Part shown: positions 52,650 to 61,653 of the stretch, in pieces | How the letters are laid out: each line of letters opens with the position of its first letter | Position numbering within the stretch: the stretch's first letter is position 1 | Source: Imperialibacter sp964351395 | Lineage (GTDB): Bacteria; Bacteroidota; Bacteroidia; Cytophagales; Cyclobacteriaceae | Assembly: GCA_964351395.1 (NCBI GenBank) | Contig: CAYGOF010000015.1 | Span: 54,506 to 118,505 of the forward strand | Direction: 5' to 3' | DNA: 64,000 nucleotides | The notes under the pieces: generated by a model | What the model saw: the letters and a program-made list of their open reading frames with translations, nothing else | Databases searched by the model: none | What the model was told of the DNA's origin: nothing | Translations under genes and position numbers: made by a program

Positions 52650-53484
52650 AATCAAATAATTTAACAATCCTTTCTTCAACGAAACACTTCGGGTCTAGCA
52701 TGTAGCTATCATATTGCGTCATGTTGTTCTGCCTGATAATGGTGGCAAGTTGTTCGACATACTCCTCACGTCGCTCTGAATAATATTTCAGGTGAGTCAG
52801 TAAAATATTGATGTTTTGAGTAGTGTCCCTTGCTTCACGGAAGCGTCGATAGGCACGACTTCGTGCTACAGTACCAAAATAATCATAAATAGATGCTGAT
52901 AGGTCGTCATATTTACGCAAGTAGATTGCTTGTCCATTTCTGGAATAAATAGACTTAATTCGAGGTTCGTCTGCCCTATAAGACCAAATACCAAATAAGT
53001 TGTTAGCGCTCTGAAAAATACGTGAACTGCCCCATCCGGATTCAACAGCCGCTTGCGCCAGGATAACGCTATTCGGATGCGTTTTCATTCTTCGAAGCAG
53101 CAGGTCACCAGACGCAGTTTTGTAAAATTCACTCTTGCTAAAGTAAAAGATGCTGTCATCGTGCTCCCATTCGGTTTTCGCAAGTATGTCATTGACCCTA
53201 TTGCGTTCGTCATCTATCCTGTGCTTCGCCAGTAAAATAGAGGGTAATAAGGCGGAAATAAATTTCAACTTCGCCTGATCTGGCGGCAACTCTTTCAATC
53301 CTTCAATTTCGTGGTAAAGGATGGGCTCTACCAGTGAGTCTGTAAGCAATAGGATACTATCCGGGTGACTGGCGACAATTTCTCTTTGTTTAATATAGTG
53401 CGTTGAATCAACCGAAAAATTGACTACAATGGCTCCAAGCCCGACAAGGAAAAGGAGCACTACAAAAATGATCGTCTTTCTCAA
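52594..53484 (-). CDS. Bax-like glucosaminidase-domain protein
   Basis: A 296-aa protein with an N-terminal membrane segment (about 5-24) and a glucosaminidase-type lytic domain (about 130-250) with the hallmark AQAAVESGWGSSRIFQSANNLFGIW, in which the Glu is the likely acid catalyst. Bax-like proteins belong to the peptidoglycan hydrolase group; the context, with a polysaccharide deacetylase downstream, fits a pair that remodels cell-wall glycans. The reading frame's 3' end encodes TVVVVGGVIVDDPQ and overlaps the start of the deacetylase gene. Periplasmic, membrane-anchored. Confidence 0.85.
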   Translation of the reverse strand: MRKTIIFVVLLFLVGLGAIVVNFSVDSTHYIKQREIVASHPDSILLLTDSLVEPILYHEIEGLKELPPDQAKLKFISALLPSILLAKHRIDDERNRVNDILAKTEWEHDDSIFYFSKSEFYKTASGDLLLRRMKTHPNSVILAQAAVESGWGSSRIFQSANNLFGIWSYRADEPRIKSIYSRNGQAIYLRKYDDLSASIYDYFGTVARSRAYRRFREARDTTQNINILLTHLKYYSERREEYVEQLATIIRQNNMTQYDSYMLDPKCFVEERIVKLFDYVIDTVVVVGGVIVDDPQ

Positions 53485-53628
53485 AAAGGGTGCTTAGTTC
53501 ATCAATCTATCTCTGAATATAAACTATTAAATCGGACTTTCATCTAAATGAAATCTAATTCTGAAAGCACCATAATTGCCTGCAAGCAATGACTTAAACC
53601 TACCAGGCCTCATACGCCTCCAAAAAAT

Positions 53629-54093
53629 TCAACTCAATATCCGCTTTAAATCAGCAGGAGAGTATTTCACAGACTTTAGGGTTTTGCGGTCATCTGTTCG
53701 GAAAACAAGGTAAAGACCATCAGCTTCTTCATAATGACAAACTACCCCTTGCGATTGATAGTGTTTAACCGTTTCCTCAGCCTCTTCCACTGTTTTGCAG
53801 GTTTTGCTCATGTTCGAACGCTGCACTTCGTCAAAAAGCGTTTTGAATTGGCCACCCAATCCAAATTCGAGCACTGCTCCACTTAGTACATACTGAAGGT
53901 CACACAATGCATCGGCTATCTCTACGATATCTTTTTGTTGAATCGCCTCCTCTAGTTCCTTCAACTCTTCGGCAAGTAGATTTACCCGCAATGCGCACCT
54001 TTCAGCCGAAGGCACAGTGGCTTCGGAAAGAATTGGATGCCCAAATGTTTGATGAAACTTAGCTACGTCGTTGAGTGAATCAGGCGATTGCAT
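53629..54093 (-). CDS. MazG/HisE-like nucleoside triphosphate pyrophosphohydrolase
   Basis: About 154 aa from the ATG at 54093 (MQSPDSLNDVAKFHQTFGHP), where the known start pattern of this family lies; an open frame extends a further 22 residues. All-alpha NTP-PPase fold with the metal-binding E-E-x-x-E/D pattern in LLAEELKELEEAI and a downstream EIADALCDLQYVL. The C-terminal 50 residues form a small alpha/beta tail. Such enzymes release pyrophosphate from nucleoside triphosphates or phosphoribosyl-ATP; the substrate is open. Head-to-head with the pseudouridine synthase, about 68 bp between start codons. Confidence 0.82.
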   Translation of the reverse strand: MQSPDSLNDVAKFHQTFGHPILSEATVPSAERCALRVNLLAEELKELEEAIQQKDIVEIADALCDLQYVLSGAVLEFGLGGQFKTLFDEVQRSNMSKTCKTVEEAEETVKHYQSQGVVCHYEEADGLYLVFRTDDRKTLKSVKYSPADLKRILS

Positions 54094-54161
54094 GTTGTAA
54101 AAGTTTAGTGTGCTTAAATAATCGGATTCTAAAATCAAGGGTTTTACTTTTACAATCAACG

Positions 54162-54911
54162 ATGACCGAAGAAAAACTTATCCACAACCCCACGTATGCA
54201 GACGAAAAATTGTCTGTTATCTACCTTGACGACTACTTAGTGGCTATCAACAAACCTAACCGTTTGCTCGTTCATAAAACCAAAATCGCTGAAGAGCAGC
54301 ACTTTTTTGCCAATAAAATGCTGAAAGAGCAATTAGGAAAGGAAGTTTTCCCTGTGCATCGGATTGACAGAGCTACTTCTGGCGTTTTGCTTTTTGCCTT
54401 TCGTCCGGAAGGGGTTGCGCAGGTACAGGCTCTTTTCAATGGATCAGCTATCAGGAAGGAATACCTGGCGGTGGTGCGGGGATTCGTGCCAGAAAAAGGG
54501 ATAACCGACGAGCCATTGATCAAGCACGAAACCGGGGTTGAGCAAACAGCCTTAACTGAATATGAACGATTGGCAACGATCGAGCTGGATATCAGCGTCA
54601 ACAAATACCCGAGCTCCCGGTATTCATTAGTGAGAATGATGCCGAAAACGGGACGAACGCATCAGCTACGTCGACATTTCAACCATATGGCCTACCCTAT
54701 TGTAGGCGACACAAAATATGGCGACCTTAGACACAATCGAATGTTTCAACGGGAATGGGGAGTGACTGCGCTATTGCTTCATGCCAGGTGCTTATCTTTC
54801 GTTAGCCCATTCGATAAAAAAGAAATCAAGATCGAAGCAAGCCTGGCTCCTGATTTTGCCAAAATTGTGGAGACCTTTAAGTGGCAGGAAAATCTAAAAG
54901 GTATTTTGTAA
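54162..54911 (+). CDS. RluA/TruC-type RNA pseudouridine synthase
   Basis: A 249-aa protein from the ATG at 54162 (an upstream extension in frame is unlikely since it crosses the divergent gene). Motifs: LDDYLVAINKPNRLLVHKT, the active-site HRIDRATSGVLLFA (catalytic Asp) and the C-terminal TGRTHQLRRHFNHMAYPIVGDTKYG. It is closest in style to TruC, which makes pseudouridine 65 in tRNA, but RluA-type rRNA or tRNA activities are possible. No S4 domain. It overlaps nothing; a possible transglutaminase-like gene begins 32 bp downstream. Confidence 0.87.
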   Translation: MTEEKLIHNPTYADEKLSVIYLDDYLVAINKPNRLLVHKTKIAEEQHFFANKMLKEQLGKEVFPVHRIDRATSGVLLFAFRPEGVAQVQALFNGSAIRKEYLAVVRGFVPEKGITDEPLIKHETGVEQTALTEYERLATIELDISVNKYPSSRYSLVRMMPKTGRTHQLRRHFNHMAYPIVGDTKYGDLRHNRMFQREWGVTALLLHARCLSFVSPFDKKEIKIEASLAPDFAKIVETFKWQENLKGIL

Positions 54912-54943
54912 CAAAACTCGCTTCAACATTAGATCGATTCTCT

Positions 54944-55756
54944 ATGAAGGCGGTATTCAAACTTATTGGTCTCTTCATCATATTTTTTTGGGGCATCCTA
55001 TTTCTGATTGATGCACTAAAATCGACACAATCGTATAGCTATGAAGAAATGGGATTTTGTGAAGACTACACTGAAATTGATTCCATCACGTTTGATAGAA
55101 CCCACTCAAGAAGCTGGCAATTAGTAGATTACAGCGCGACTTACTGCACCAATTACAATAGTTACGAGTCATTGTATAGAGAAAGTCAGAAAAAAAGAAA
55201 CGATATCATACCTAAATCAAGTGACTACAGTGGCTATTGGGGAGAGGTATACAAAAACCTGGTCACCACTAATGATGATTGGGTGGGGTTCATCGCAGAC
55301 TCACTGCTGCAAGTGGCGTTCTCCGATAGTCTTGATGCACATGGGCTTGCGGAACTCACAGTAAGTTTTGTCCAGGACATCCCCTACCATTTCATCAGTT
55401 CAGGTGATTGTGACAAGGAAAGCGCGGGAAAACACCCATGTGTTGCCCAGGCAAAATTTGGCATTTTATCTCCTTATGAATTTTTACACTCCCTTTCTGG
55501 CGACTGCGATACAAGGGCAGTGCTACTATATTCCTTGCTTCAACAAATGAATTTCGACCCAATGATTGTGGTGAGTTACGAGTACCGACATGCTATGCTA
55601 GCGCTCAATCTACCGGCTTCAGGCGACCATTTGACACTGGGAGGAAAAAACTACTATTTTTGGGAAACAACGGCCAAAGGATGGCCTTTAGGGATGATAC
55701 CTCCAGATATGCAAAACCTCGATTACTGGAATATAGCGCTTGTCAATGAACTATAA
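54944..55756 (+). CDS. Membrane-anchored transglutaminase-like protein
   Basis: A 270-aa protein from the ATG at 54944, with one membrane helix (KAVFKLIGLFIIFFWGILFLID) and a large extracytoplasmic part. Its C-terminal half holds a transglutaminase/papain-like triad: C188 in LSGDCDTRAVLLYSLL, H216 in YEYRHAMLALNLP and E241 in YYFWETTAKG, with correct spacing and the Asp after Cys. The remaining 100 residues (about 55-150) are unassigned. Such enzymes cut or cross-link peptides and isopeptides. The following DUF350 gene overlaps by 11 bp, so the two are co-translated. The catalytic motif is visible; substrate and partner interaction are inferred. Confidence 0.8.
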   Translation: MKAVFKLIGLFIIFFWGILFLIDALKSTQSYSYEEMGFCEDYTEIDSITFDRTHSRSWQLVDYSATYCTNYNSYESLYRESQKKRNDIIPKSSDYSGYWGEVYKNLVTTNDDWVGFIADSLLQVAFSDSLDAHGLAELTVSFVQDIPYHFISSGDCDKESAGKHPCVAQAKFGILSPYEFLHSLSGDCDTRAVLLYSLLQQMNFDPMIVVSYEYRHAMLALNLPASGDHLTLGGKNYYFWETTAKGWPLGMIPPDMQNLDYWNIALVNEL

Positions 55757-56258
55757 TATTGCACTTGTAGGTTTAGTGGAAATAATATCCGCTGCTACCA
55801 TTGGTATTTTTATTCTCTCAGTTACCTATAAACTATTACAGTGGATAGGACGTCGATATTACAAAATAGAGAGTAATAACCTGGCATACAGTATTTTCAC
55901 TGCAAGTATCATGTTCTCTGTCGGATCCATGATTGCTGAAGTAATTCAGCCTCTGGTCTCTTCCTTCAGGCTCCTGAACCAGGATGCTTCAAGTTTTCAA
56001 CTGGCTTTCAAATACATTGGTCAGGGTGCCATCTATATTGCCATTGCTTACTGTGCCTCCATTGTCATGGCCTTAGTGGGTACCTACCTGTACGCAAAAC
56101 TGACGCCTATTAATGAGTTTGAGGAAATTAGAAAAAACAATGTCGGCATAGCCATTATCATTGGCAGTATCATCTTAACACTTACCTTGTTAACTAAAAG
56201 TGGTGTAGGTCTATTGATCGAATCGATTATACCCTACCCGCAATTACCTCCAAAATAG
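55746..56258 (+). CDS. DUF350 family membrane protein
   Basis: A 170-aa protein with four transmembrane helices in two similar pairs (about 5-30, 47-70, 86-110 and 132-160). It carries the DUF350 pattern: FEEIRKNNVGIAIIIGSIILTLTLL in the second half. It starts in the last codons of the transglutaminase-like gene (a TTG six bases upstream is also open), which suggests a functional couple. DUF350 proteins occur next to polyamine, glutathionylspermidine or stress-response genes in other bacteria, but no activity is established. Inner-membrane location. Confidence 0.8.
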   Translation: MNYNIALVGLVEIISAATIGIFILSVTYKLLQWIGRRYYKIESNNLAYSIFTASIMFSVGSMIAEVIQPLVSSFRLLNQDASSFQLAFKYIGQGAIYIAIAYCASIVMALVGTYLYAKLTPINEFEEIRKNNVGIAIIIGSIILTLTLLTKSGVGLLIESIIPYPQLPPK

Positions 56259-56281
56259 AACATCACTTAAACTATAAAACC

Positions 56282-56695
56282 ATGCGTACCCTTTTACTTA
56301 CCTTTTGCCTTGGCATCTTAAGTTTATCAGCATTCGCCCAGAAAGACCTCCTGGAAGCTGAGAAATACCGATTCAAGGTCATGACAGAGAAAGACACTGA
56401 GAAGCTTGCCACTCTTTTAACTGACGACCTTATCTATACCCACTCCCATGGTGGTGTCGATGGCAAGGCAAAGATCATTGCGTCGGTAGCAGCAGGCACC
56501 TACAAAGAAGTGACGATTCTTGAACAAAACCCCATTTCCTGGGGAACAACTGGTGTAATATCAGGAAAGGCCCGTTTTCTTATTGGCGACCCAAAGGGAG
56601 ACCGTACCATTGTTTTGAAGTATACAGATGTTTACCGCAAGGAAAAAGGCGTTTGGAAAATGGCCGCCTGGCAATCGTTGTTAGTAACAGAATAG
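56282..56695 (+). CDS. NTF2-like (SnoaL/DUF4440-type) exported protein
   Basis: A 137-aa protein with a signal peptide (TLLLTFCLGILSLSAFAQ) and an NTF2-like cone fold typical of small SnoaL-type proteins: KYRFKVMTEKDTEKLATLLTDDLIYTHSHGGVDGKAKII near residue 30-60, followed by strands with GVWKMAAWQS at the end. Such proteins bind small molecules or act as enzymes such as isomerases; nothing here specifies a substrate. It may be co-transcribed with the DUF350 gene 23 bp upstream. Confidence 0.8.
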   Translation: MRTLLLTFCLGILSLSAFAQKDLLEAEKYRFKVMTEKDTEKLATLLTDDLIYTHSHGGVDGKAKIIASVAAGTYKEVTILEQNPISWGTTGVISGKARFLIGDPKGDRTIVLKYTDVYRKEKGVWKMAAWQSLLVTE

Positions 56696-56703
56696 TTTGA
56701 ACT

Positions 56704-56725
56704 GCCGGGAGTTCATTCTCCCGGC
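56704..56725 (+). terminator. Hairpin between the NTF2-like gene and the convergent acylase gene
   Basis: Perfect 8-bp stem GCCGGGAG / CTCCCGGC with a TTCATT loop. It lies 8 bp after the NTF2-like stop and overlaps the last codons of the convergent acylase gene. The T content after it is modest, so termination may be weak. Confidence 0.4.
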
Positions 56726-58914
56726 TTATATGTTCTTTCTGCCGCTTGCTCAATATCAGAACGATAGAACAAGACATCTCTGAATTCGCCCTTTCTGTAC
56801 ATTTCGGCCTGGTCGTTAAAATGTGGCGAACTTGGGTCACCACTTTGACCTCCAGTCACGATCGCCTTAGCCTTGAGTGAATCTCCAAACTCAACAACTG
56901 CCACAAAACTGTTTCCGCCTGTACCATACCATTGCTTGGTACCTGGGTAGGTTCTGCTTCCATAGGCTGACAACGCACCCCACATGCTACTGGTATAAGC
57001 AATCGGAATACTTGGCAGTTGATCGTTGAATGGTTCATTTATAGCACCTTCCACTCTTTGGAAGCGGTTGATATCACCCCAGGGGGTCTTCCAGGTGCCA
57101 AAATCCGTATTAAGTGTTTCTATGGCCTTACTGAGTGCCACTAATTTTAGTTCAGGTGCTACTTCTGTGGTCATATAGTCAATCAGCGACAATTGCCGCA
57201 GGCGGACATCACTTTCTTCATATACCGACCGCATCATCTCCTGCGCCCAGTAAATGGCCAAAGCCGTTGGTATCGACTGCTCAGAAAATTTGTAATCCCA
57301 TTCTTTCAAAGCAGCAATCGGTTCGGCTAGTTCAGGGCTTTTAGAGCTGCTTTTTTCATATGCCTTCACCAACGAAGGGATCAGGTTTTCAAAGCCCGTC
57401 AGATAGGGATCGTAAGCGGCAGCAATCAGCCCATCCAAAGTAAAATCTGTCTTGCCCTCCAAAACACGAATGGCATGAATTCCTCTGGCATTCTCACTAT
57501 CTGGAGCCATATATACGGGGTAATTCTCTGGAGAAGGACTGAAACCAGCGGCGGCTGTAAAAGGCGTTGAGTTGCAGTTTTGCAACCAGCCACTTTCCGG
57601 ATTATGCAAACTCACCAATTCCTCAATTTTGTGAAGCCCCTTCCAGTCGGTGGCAGGGTTAGATCCATCAATGACTCCGGAATAATCAAATTTTGGGTCG
57701 CGGATCGGCATAAAGTTACCATGGTAGTAACCGATATTTCCCTGGTCATCGGCATAAACTGTATTGTTAGATGAGTTGGTCCGAAGCTGCATGTTGTCAT
57801 TAAACTCTTCAAATGTAGCAGCCTTGGTTCTCATGTATGATTGCGTGAGGGCATTTAAAGGGTCCTCCATTAAGCCAACAGCTATCCACTTGCCATCCAG
57901 CTCTTCTACTATAGGACCATGGTGAGATCTATAAGTCGTGAACTCTTTCGTTGACATCTTGTCCCCGTCTTTGTATCGCAAGATCACAGTCGAAACATCA
58001 AATGGCCTCTCCTCTTCGCCATATTTGTAATAGTACTTCCCTTCGTTTTCCACCACTGTTTCAGCAAATTCATCGATCACATCTGCCGCACTTGATGTAT
58101 GCATCCAGCCACAATGTTGATTGAATCCCTGATAAATAAAGTATTGCCCCCAGGTAACAGCCCCGTAAGCATTCAACCCTTCTTCGCTCACAACGTGCTG
58201 CTCTGAACGAAAGAAAAAAGAAGTATGAGGGTTTATTAGCAACAGGGAGTTTCCACTGGCACTATTGGAGGGAGCAATTGCAAACCCGTTGGAGCCTGTA
58301 GGTTCTGGCTCAGGCTCATACTTGAGTACCGATGAAACAGGCGATGATGGTTTTCCTGAGTAAAAATTTTCAAGGCTTTTTGTTGAAATAGATTCAATAT
58401 CACCTCCTATACTCCCTTCACTAAAAGTTAATGGCATCCAAGGCTCAAACCTGCTTAGTAGCATAGGCTGCACCTCCGGGTGCTTGTACAAATAATAGTT
58501 GATCCCGTCAGCAAATGCTATCATCTGCTGTTTCATGGCTTCTGGGGCCTTTTCGTACAATACCTTGATTTCCTCTTCATTGATGAAAAGCCGCTGGCGC
58601 AGGTCAGTGTAAAGCGCACTTTCGCCCACAACTTCCGCCATTCTACCAAGAGAATTCAGGTAATTGGTTTCAATCCGCTTGAAATCATCCTCACACTGAG
58701 CATACATCATCCCGAATATCGCATCGGCGTCCGTCTTGCCGTAGATATGGGGAATGCCCCAAGAATCCCTGATGACAGTAACTGTGGCGGCTCTGGCTTC
58801 CCATCGTTGTATTTCTTCATTCGAATACTGACCAACGATGTCTTTTGGAGAATCACAACTTTGGACGACAAAAATGGCAAACAAAAGAGTAGCCGATCGA
58901 AATAATCTTTTCAC
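56713..58914 (-). CDS. Penicillin acylase-family N-terminal nucleophile hydrolase
   Basis: A 733-aa protein with a signal sequence ending near a Cys (LFAIFVVQSC, possibly a lipoprotein). It covers the penicillin acylase family: N-terminal alpha-chain part (about 45-195), a linker, and the catalytic serine that becomes the N-terminus of the beta chain, S208 in PTGSNGFAIAPSNS, followed by LLLINPHTSFFF and the NSSNNTVYADDQGNIGYYHGNF loop. Maturation is normally by self-cleavage before the serine. Members hydrolyse N-acyl bonds, including acyl-homoserine lactones, beta-lactams and others; substrate is open. Convergent with the NTF2-like gene; located in the periplasm. Confidence 0.9.
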   Translation of the reverse strand: MKRLFRSATLLFAIFVVQSCDSPKDIVGQYSNEEIQRWEARAATVTVIRDSWGIPHIYGKTDADAIFGMMYAQCEDDFKRIETNYLNSLGRMAEVVGESALYTDLRQRLFINEEEIKVLYEKAPEAMKQQMIAFADGINYYLYKHPEVQPMLLSRFEPWMPLTFSEGSIGGDIESISTKSLENFYSGKPSSPVSSVLKYEPEPEPTGSNGFAIAPSNSASGNSLLLINPHTSFFFRSEQHVVSEEGLNAYGAVTWGQYFIYQGFNQHCGWMHTSSAADVIDEFAETVVENEGKYYYKYGEEERPFDVSTVILRYKDGDKMSTKEFTTYRSHHGPIVEELDGKWIAVGLMEDPLNALTQSYMRTKAATFEEFNDNMQLRTNSSNNTVYADDQGNIGYYHGNFMPIRDPKFDYSGVIDGSNPATDWKGLHKIEELVSLHNPESGWLQNCNSTPFTAAAGFSPSPENYPVYMAPDSENARGIHAIRVLEGKTDFTLDGLIAAAYDPYLTGFENLIPSLVKAYEKSSSKSPELAEPIAALKEWDYKFSEQSIPTALAIYWAQEMMRSVYEESDVRLRQLSLIDYMTTEVAPELKLVALSKAIETLNTDFGTWKTPWGDINRFQRVEGAINEPFNDQLPSIPIAYTSSMWGALSAYGSRTYPGTKQWYGTGGNSFVAVVEFGDSLKAKAIVTGGQSGDPSSPHFNDQAEMYRKGEFRDVLFYRSDIEQAAERTYKPGE

Positions 58915-59072
58915 AGTTTAATAAGTTTAGATTGCGTGTGAATATACAAGTTGGCTACCGAATTGATGAAACCATTGACATAAATGACGAGGATTAACCA
59001 GACCAATGACAAAATTCAAAATGATTTTCTCTCTAAATTGGGGCAATTGCCTCCTGTGTTGTCTATTTGTAT

Positions 59073-60161
59073 ATGAAAACCATTCTTGCCCTCTTATTTT
59101 TCATTACGATAGCAAGCTTAAACATCAGCTGTAGCGAAAACTCTGATATGCCAGACCTTGGGGATGATATAAGTCTACCTCCCACGGAAGGCCCAATTTT
59201 TAGTGTGACGACGGTGGACCTTTCAGATGACTTAACGATTGATATATATGTGCCAAATATCAAACACCCCAGTGGCTCTTATCCGATCATCTACTTCAAT
59301 GATGGAGATGTTTATAAAGGTGCTGTAACAAGCCTCACCACTTACAAACTGGGAACCGCAGATGGCATAGAGCCATTCATCATGGTTGGCATTCATTCAG
59401 CTGGACAGCGATATGGTCGATTTATACCATATCACGATGAATGGATAAAGGAGAATCGGGTAGCTTATACGCCTGGTTCGAGAAACTATACCGAAAGGAT
59501 CATCAATGAAATAATGCCATTAGTGGAGCAAGATTACCCGGTAGACATAAAAAGACGGGCCATTTTCGGTTTTTCACTGAGTGGTTTACACGCCACCTGG
59601 GCAACGCTCAACTATCCTGATGTGTTTTCCTTTGCCGCATCCCTATCACCTTCTTTCTGGATAGCAGACTATGCCATTTTTGATGAACCCAAAGAAGCTT
59701 CCGACAGCAGGTTCTATTTCGACATAGGTACGAAAGAATGGAATTACTATGTCCCGTTCATAGCCAGCCTCGAAGAGAAAGGCTTTGAATACGGTAAGGA
59801 TATTTTCTACTATGAAGTGCCGAATGGCATTCATGCCGAATCTGACTGGGCGAATAGACTTCATATCCCCTTGAGGTTATTCCTTGAAGGCGTACCCTCT
59901 GAAGTGGAAAAATATGAAGTCATTACAGAATGTATTCCAAGTCAAAGCATCGTTGGATTAACTTTCCAAAGACTCAACCCCATCGTCACTTTCAAAAACG
60001 GGGTCAGACATTCTCTATCGACCAGCGCCAGTTATCAGGTGATCGGAGGTGATGGTGAAGTCCTGGAAGATGGGCGATTCGACGTGTTAGGCGGATCCAT
60101 GGTGGTTGAGGTTAGCTTTGCCGACTGGAGTGAACACGTCACCCTGTCCGATTGCAACTAA
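59073..60161 (+). CDS. Exported esterase D-like alpha/beta hydrolase lipoprotein
   Basis: A 362-aa protein from the ATG at 59073 with a lipoprotein-like signal ending at the Cys of ISC. It has the esterase D/Fes-like fold: strand with SYPIIYFNDGDVYKG, MVGIHSAGQRYGRFIPY and the nucleophile S168 in FGFSLSGLHATW, followed by a conserved SLSPSFW and a final IHAESDW with the catalytic His. Siderophore esterases and feruloyl esterases share this fold; here the specificity is not clear. About 110 further residues at the C-terminus (about 285-362) form an unassigned beta domain. Anchored in a membrane facing the periplasm or outside. Confidence 0.85.
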   Translation: MKTILALLFFITIASLNISCSENSDMPDLGDDISLPPTEGPIFSVTTVDLSDDLTIDIYVPNIKHPSGSYPIIYFNDGDVYKGAVTSLTTYKLGTADGIEPFIMVGIHSAGQRYGRFIPYHDEWIKENRVAYTPGSRNYTERIINEIMPLVEQDYPVDIKRRAIFGFSLSGLHATWATLNYPDVFSFAASLSPSFWIADYAIFDEPKEASDSRFYFDIGTKEWNYYVPFIASLEEKGFEYGKDIFYYEVPNGIHAESDWANRLHIPLRLFLEGVPSEVEKYEVITECIPSQSIVGLTFQRLNPIVTFKNGVRHSLSTSASYQVIGGDGEVLEDGRFDVLGGSMVVEVSFADWSEHVTLSDCN

Positions 60162-60318
60162 TTTTTTTTACGCACCGATTACTGCATTTAGATGGATTTA
60201 TTAAAAATATCACAACAAATAGCTTGATATTTATCAATCATCCACAAAATATCTATATTGCGGCACCCTTAAACAACATTTCTCAAAAAGCTGGTGATTT
60301 AGACTAAACACACCTGAT

Positions 60319-61647
60319 ATGAAGCTTTTTGTTCGATCAATTGTCCTCAGCGGGATGGCTTTGTTATGCCTGTCTTCCGCTGCTTTTGCCCAGGAAATTT
60401 CCGAGATTGACTCCGGCGCCACCTCCTGGATGCTTACCTCCACGATGCTTGTCCTTTTAATGATTCCTGGTTTGGCCATGTTTTATGGCGGACTCGTAAG
60501 AACCAAGAATGTACTGGGAACCATGATGCACAGTTTTACGGCCATGGGAATTATGACTGTGCTGTGGGTTATCTGCGGCTATAGTATGGCCTTTGGAGAA
60601 AACGTACTAGGCGGTTGGTTCGGCTGGAATGATGACTATTTCATGCTATCAGGTATCGACAATAGTGTAATAGATGGAATTCCTGAATATGTATTTAGCA
60701 TGTTCCAGGCAAAATTTGCCATCATTACTCCTGCCCTTATCGCTGGAGCAGTAGCGGAAAGAATTACCTTCAAAGGATATTGCTTCTTCATTGCGTTATG
60801 GGGCCTGATCGTCTACAACCCTCTTTGTCATTGGGTATGGGCGTCCGATGGTTTTCTATTTAATCTTGGAGCCAACGGTGCAATAGATTTCGCTGGTGGC
60901 ACTGTGGTTCATATTTCGGCTGGTGTAAGCGGATTGGTCGCCGTACTTTTTATCGGCGCCAGGAAATCATACCCTCACCTTCCGATGCAACCCAACAACC
61001 TTGTCATGACAATGATCGGAGCGGGCCTTCTATGGGTGGGCTGGTTTGGCTTTAATGCTGGCAGCAGTATTTCCAGCGGACTTAGCACAGCCCAGGCACT
61101 TACGGTCACACAAATTGCAGGTGCTGCCGGAGCGCTCACCTGGATCATCGTAGAAGGTTTTCATCAGGGTAAAGCAACGGCGCTCGGTTTTGCGTCGGGC
61201 ATTCTTGCTGGACTGGTGGCCATTACACCAGCAGCCGGAGTGGTGCAGCCTGGCGGCGCTTTGGTACTAGGCGCCTTGTCTACGATCGTGTGTTATCTGG
61301 CAATAATTGTAAAAAACAAACTGGGGTACGATGATACGCTGGATGCATTTGGTATCCACGGAGTTGGCGGCATTATTGGTGCGATATTCCTTGTTTTCTT
61401 TATAAGAGAAAGCTGGATGGCCGACGCATCCGCTTCAATTGGAGGTACCTGGACAGTGATGCAGCAACTGGGTGTGCAGCTGACTGCCATTGGCATCGCC
61501 ATAGCCTATGCAGGTGGAGGAACATTTATCATACTTTATGTGCTCAATAAATTTGTAAAAATCAGGGCCAGCGAAGAAGATGAAATGAAAGGCCTTGATA
61601 GTGTATATCACGGTGAAAAAGGGTACGGAATGATCACACCAAACTAA
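60319..61647 (+). CDS. amt: Ammonium transporter Amt
   Basis: A 442-aa protein with a signal peptide (SIVLSGMALLCLSSAAFAQ) and 11 transmembrane helices. The Amt family motifs are present: MFYGGLVRTKNVL, ALIAGAVAERITFKGYCF, twin His pore residues in NPLCHWVWASDGF and DAFGIHGVGGIIGAIF, and the ADTHISAG-type GGTVVHISAGVSGLVA. It moves ammonium into the cell. The C-terminal tail carries KIRASEEDEMKGLD, the site that contacts PII proteins. The PII gene follows after 6 bp, forming the usual amt-glnK operon. A -7-like TATATTG lies upstream near 60251, but no -33 partner was clear. Confidence 0.95.
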   Translation: MKLFVRSIVLSGMALLCLSSAAFAQEISEIDSGATSWMLTSTMLVLLMIPGLAMFYGGLVRTKNVLGTMMHSFTAMGIMTVLWVICGYSMAFGENVLGGWFGWNDDYFMLSGIDNSVIDGIPEYVFSMFQAKFAIITPALIAGAVAERITFKGYCFFIALWGLIVYNPLCHWVWASDGFLFNLGANGAIDFAGGTVVHISAGVSGLVAVLFIGARKSYPHLPMQPNNLVMTMIGAGLLWVGWFGFNAGSSISSGLSTAQALTVTQIAGAAGALTWIIVEGFHQGKATALGFASGILAGLVAITPAAGVVQPGGALVLGALSTIVCYLAIIVKNKLGYDDTLDAFGIHGVGGIIGAIFLVFFIRESWMADASASIGGTWTVMQQLGVQLTAIGIAIAYAGGGTFIILYVLNKFVKIRASEEDEMKGLDSVYHGEKGYGMITPN

Positions 61648-61653
61648 GATTCA

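Noticed and set aside
60190..60210. ATTTATTAAA half-site similar to the Nudix regulator palindrome, upstream of amt
   Set aside because: Only one arm is present and the sequence is AT-rich, so it is likely a chance match.
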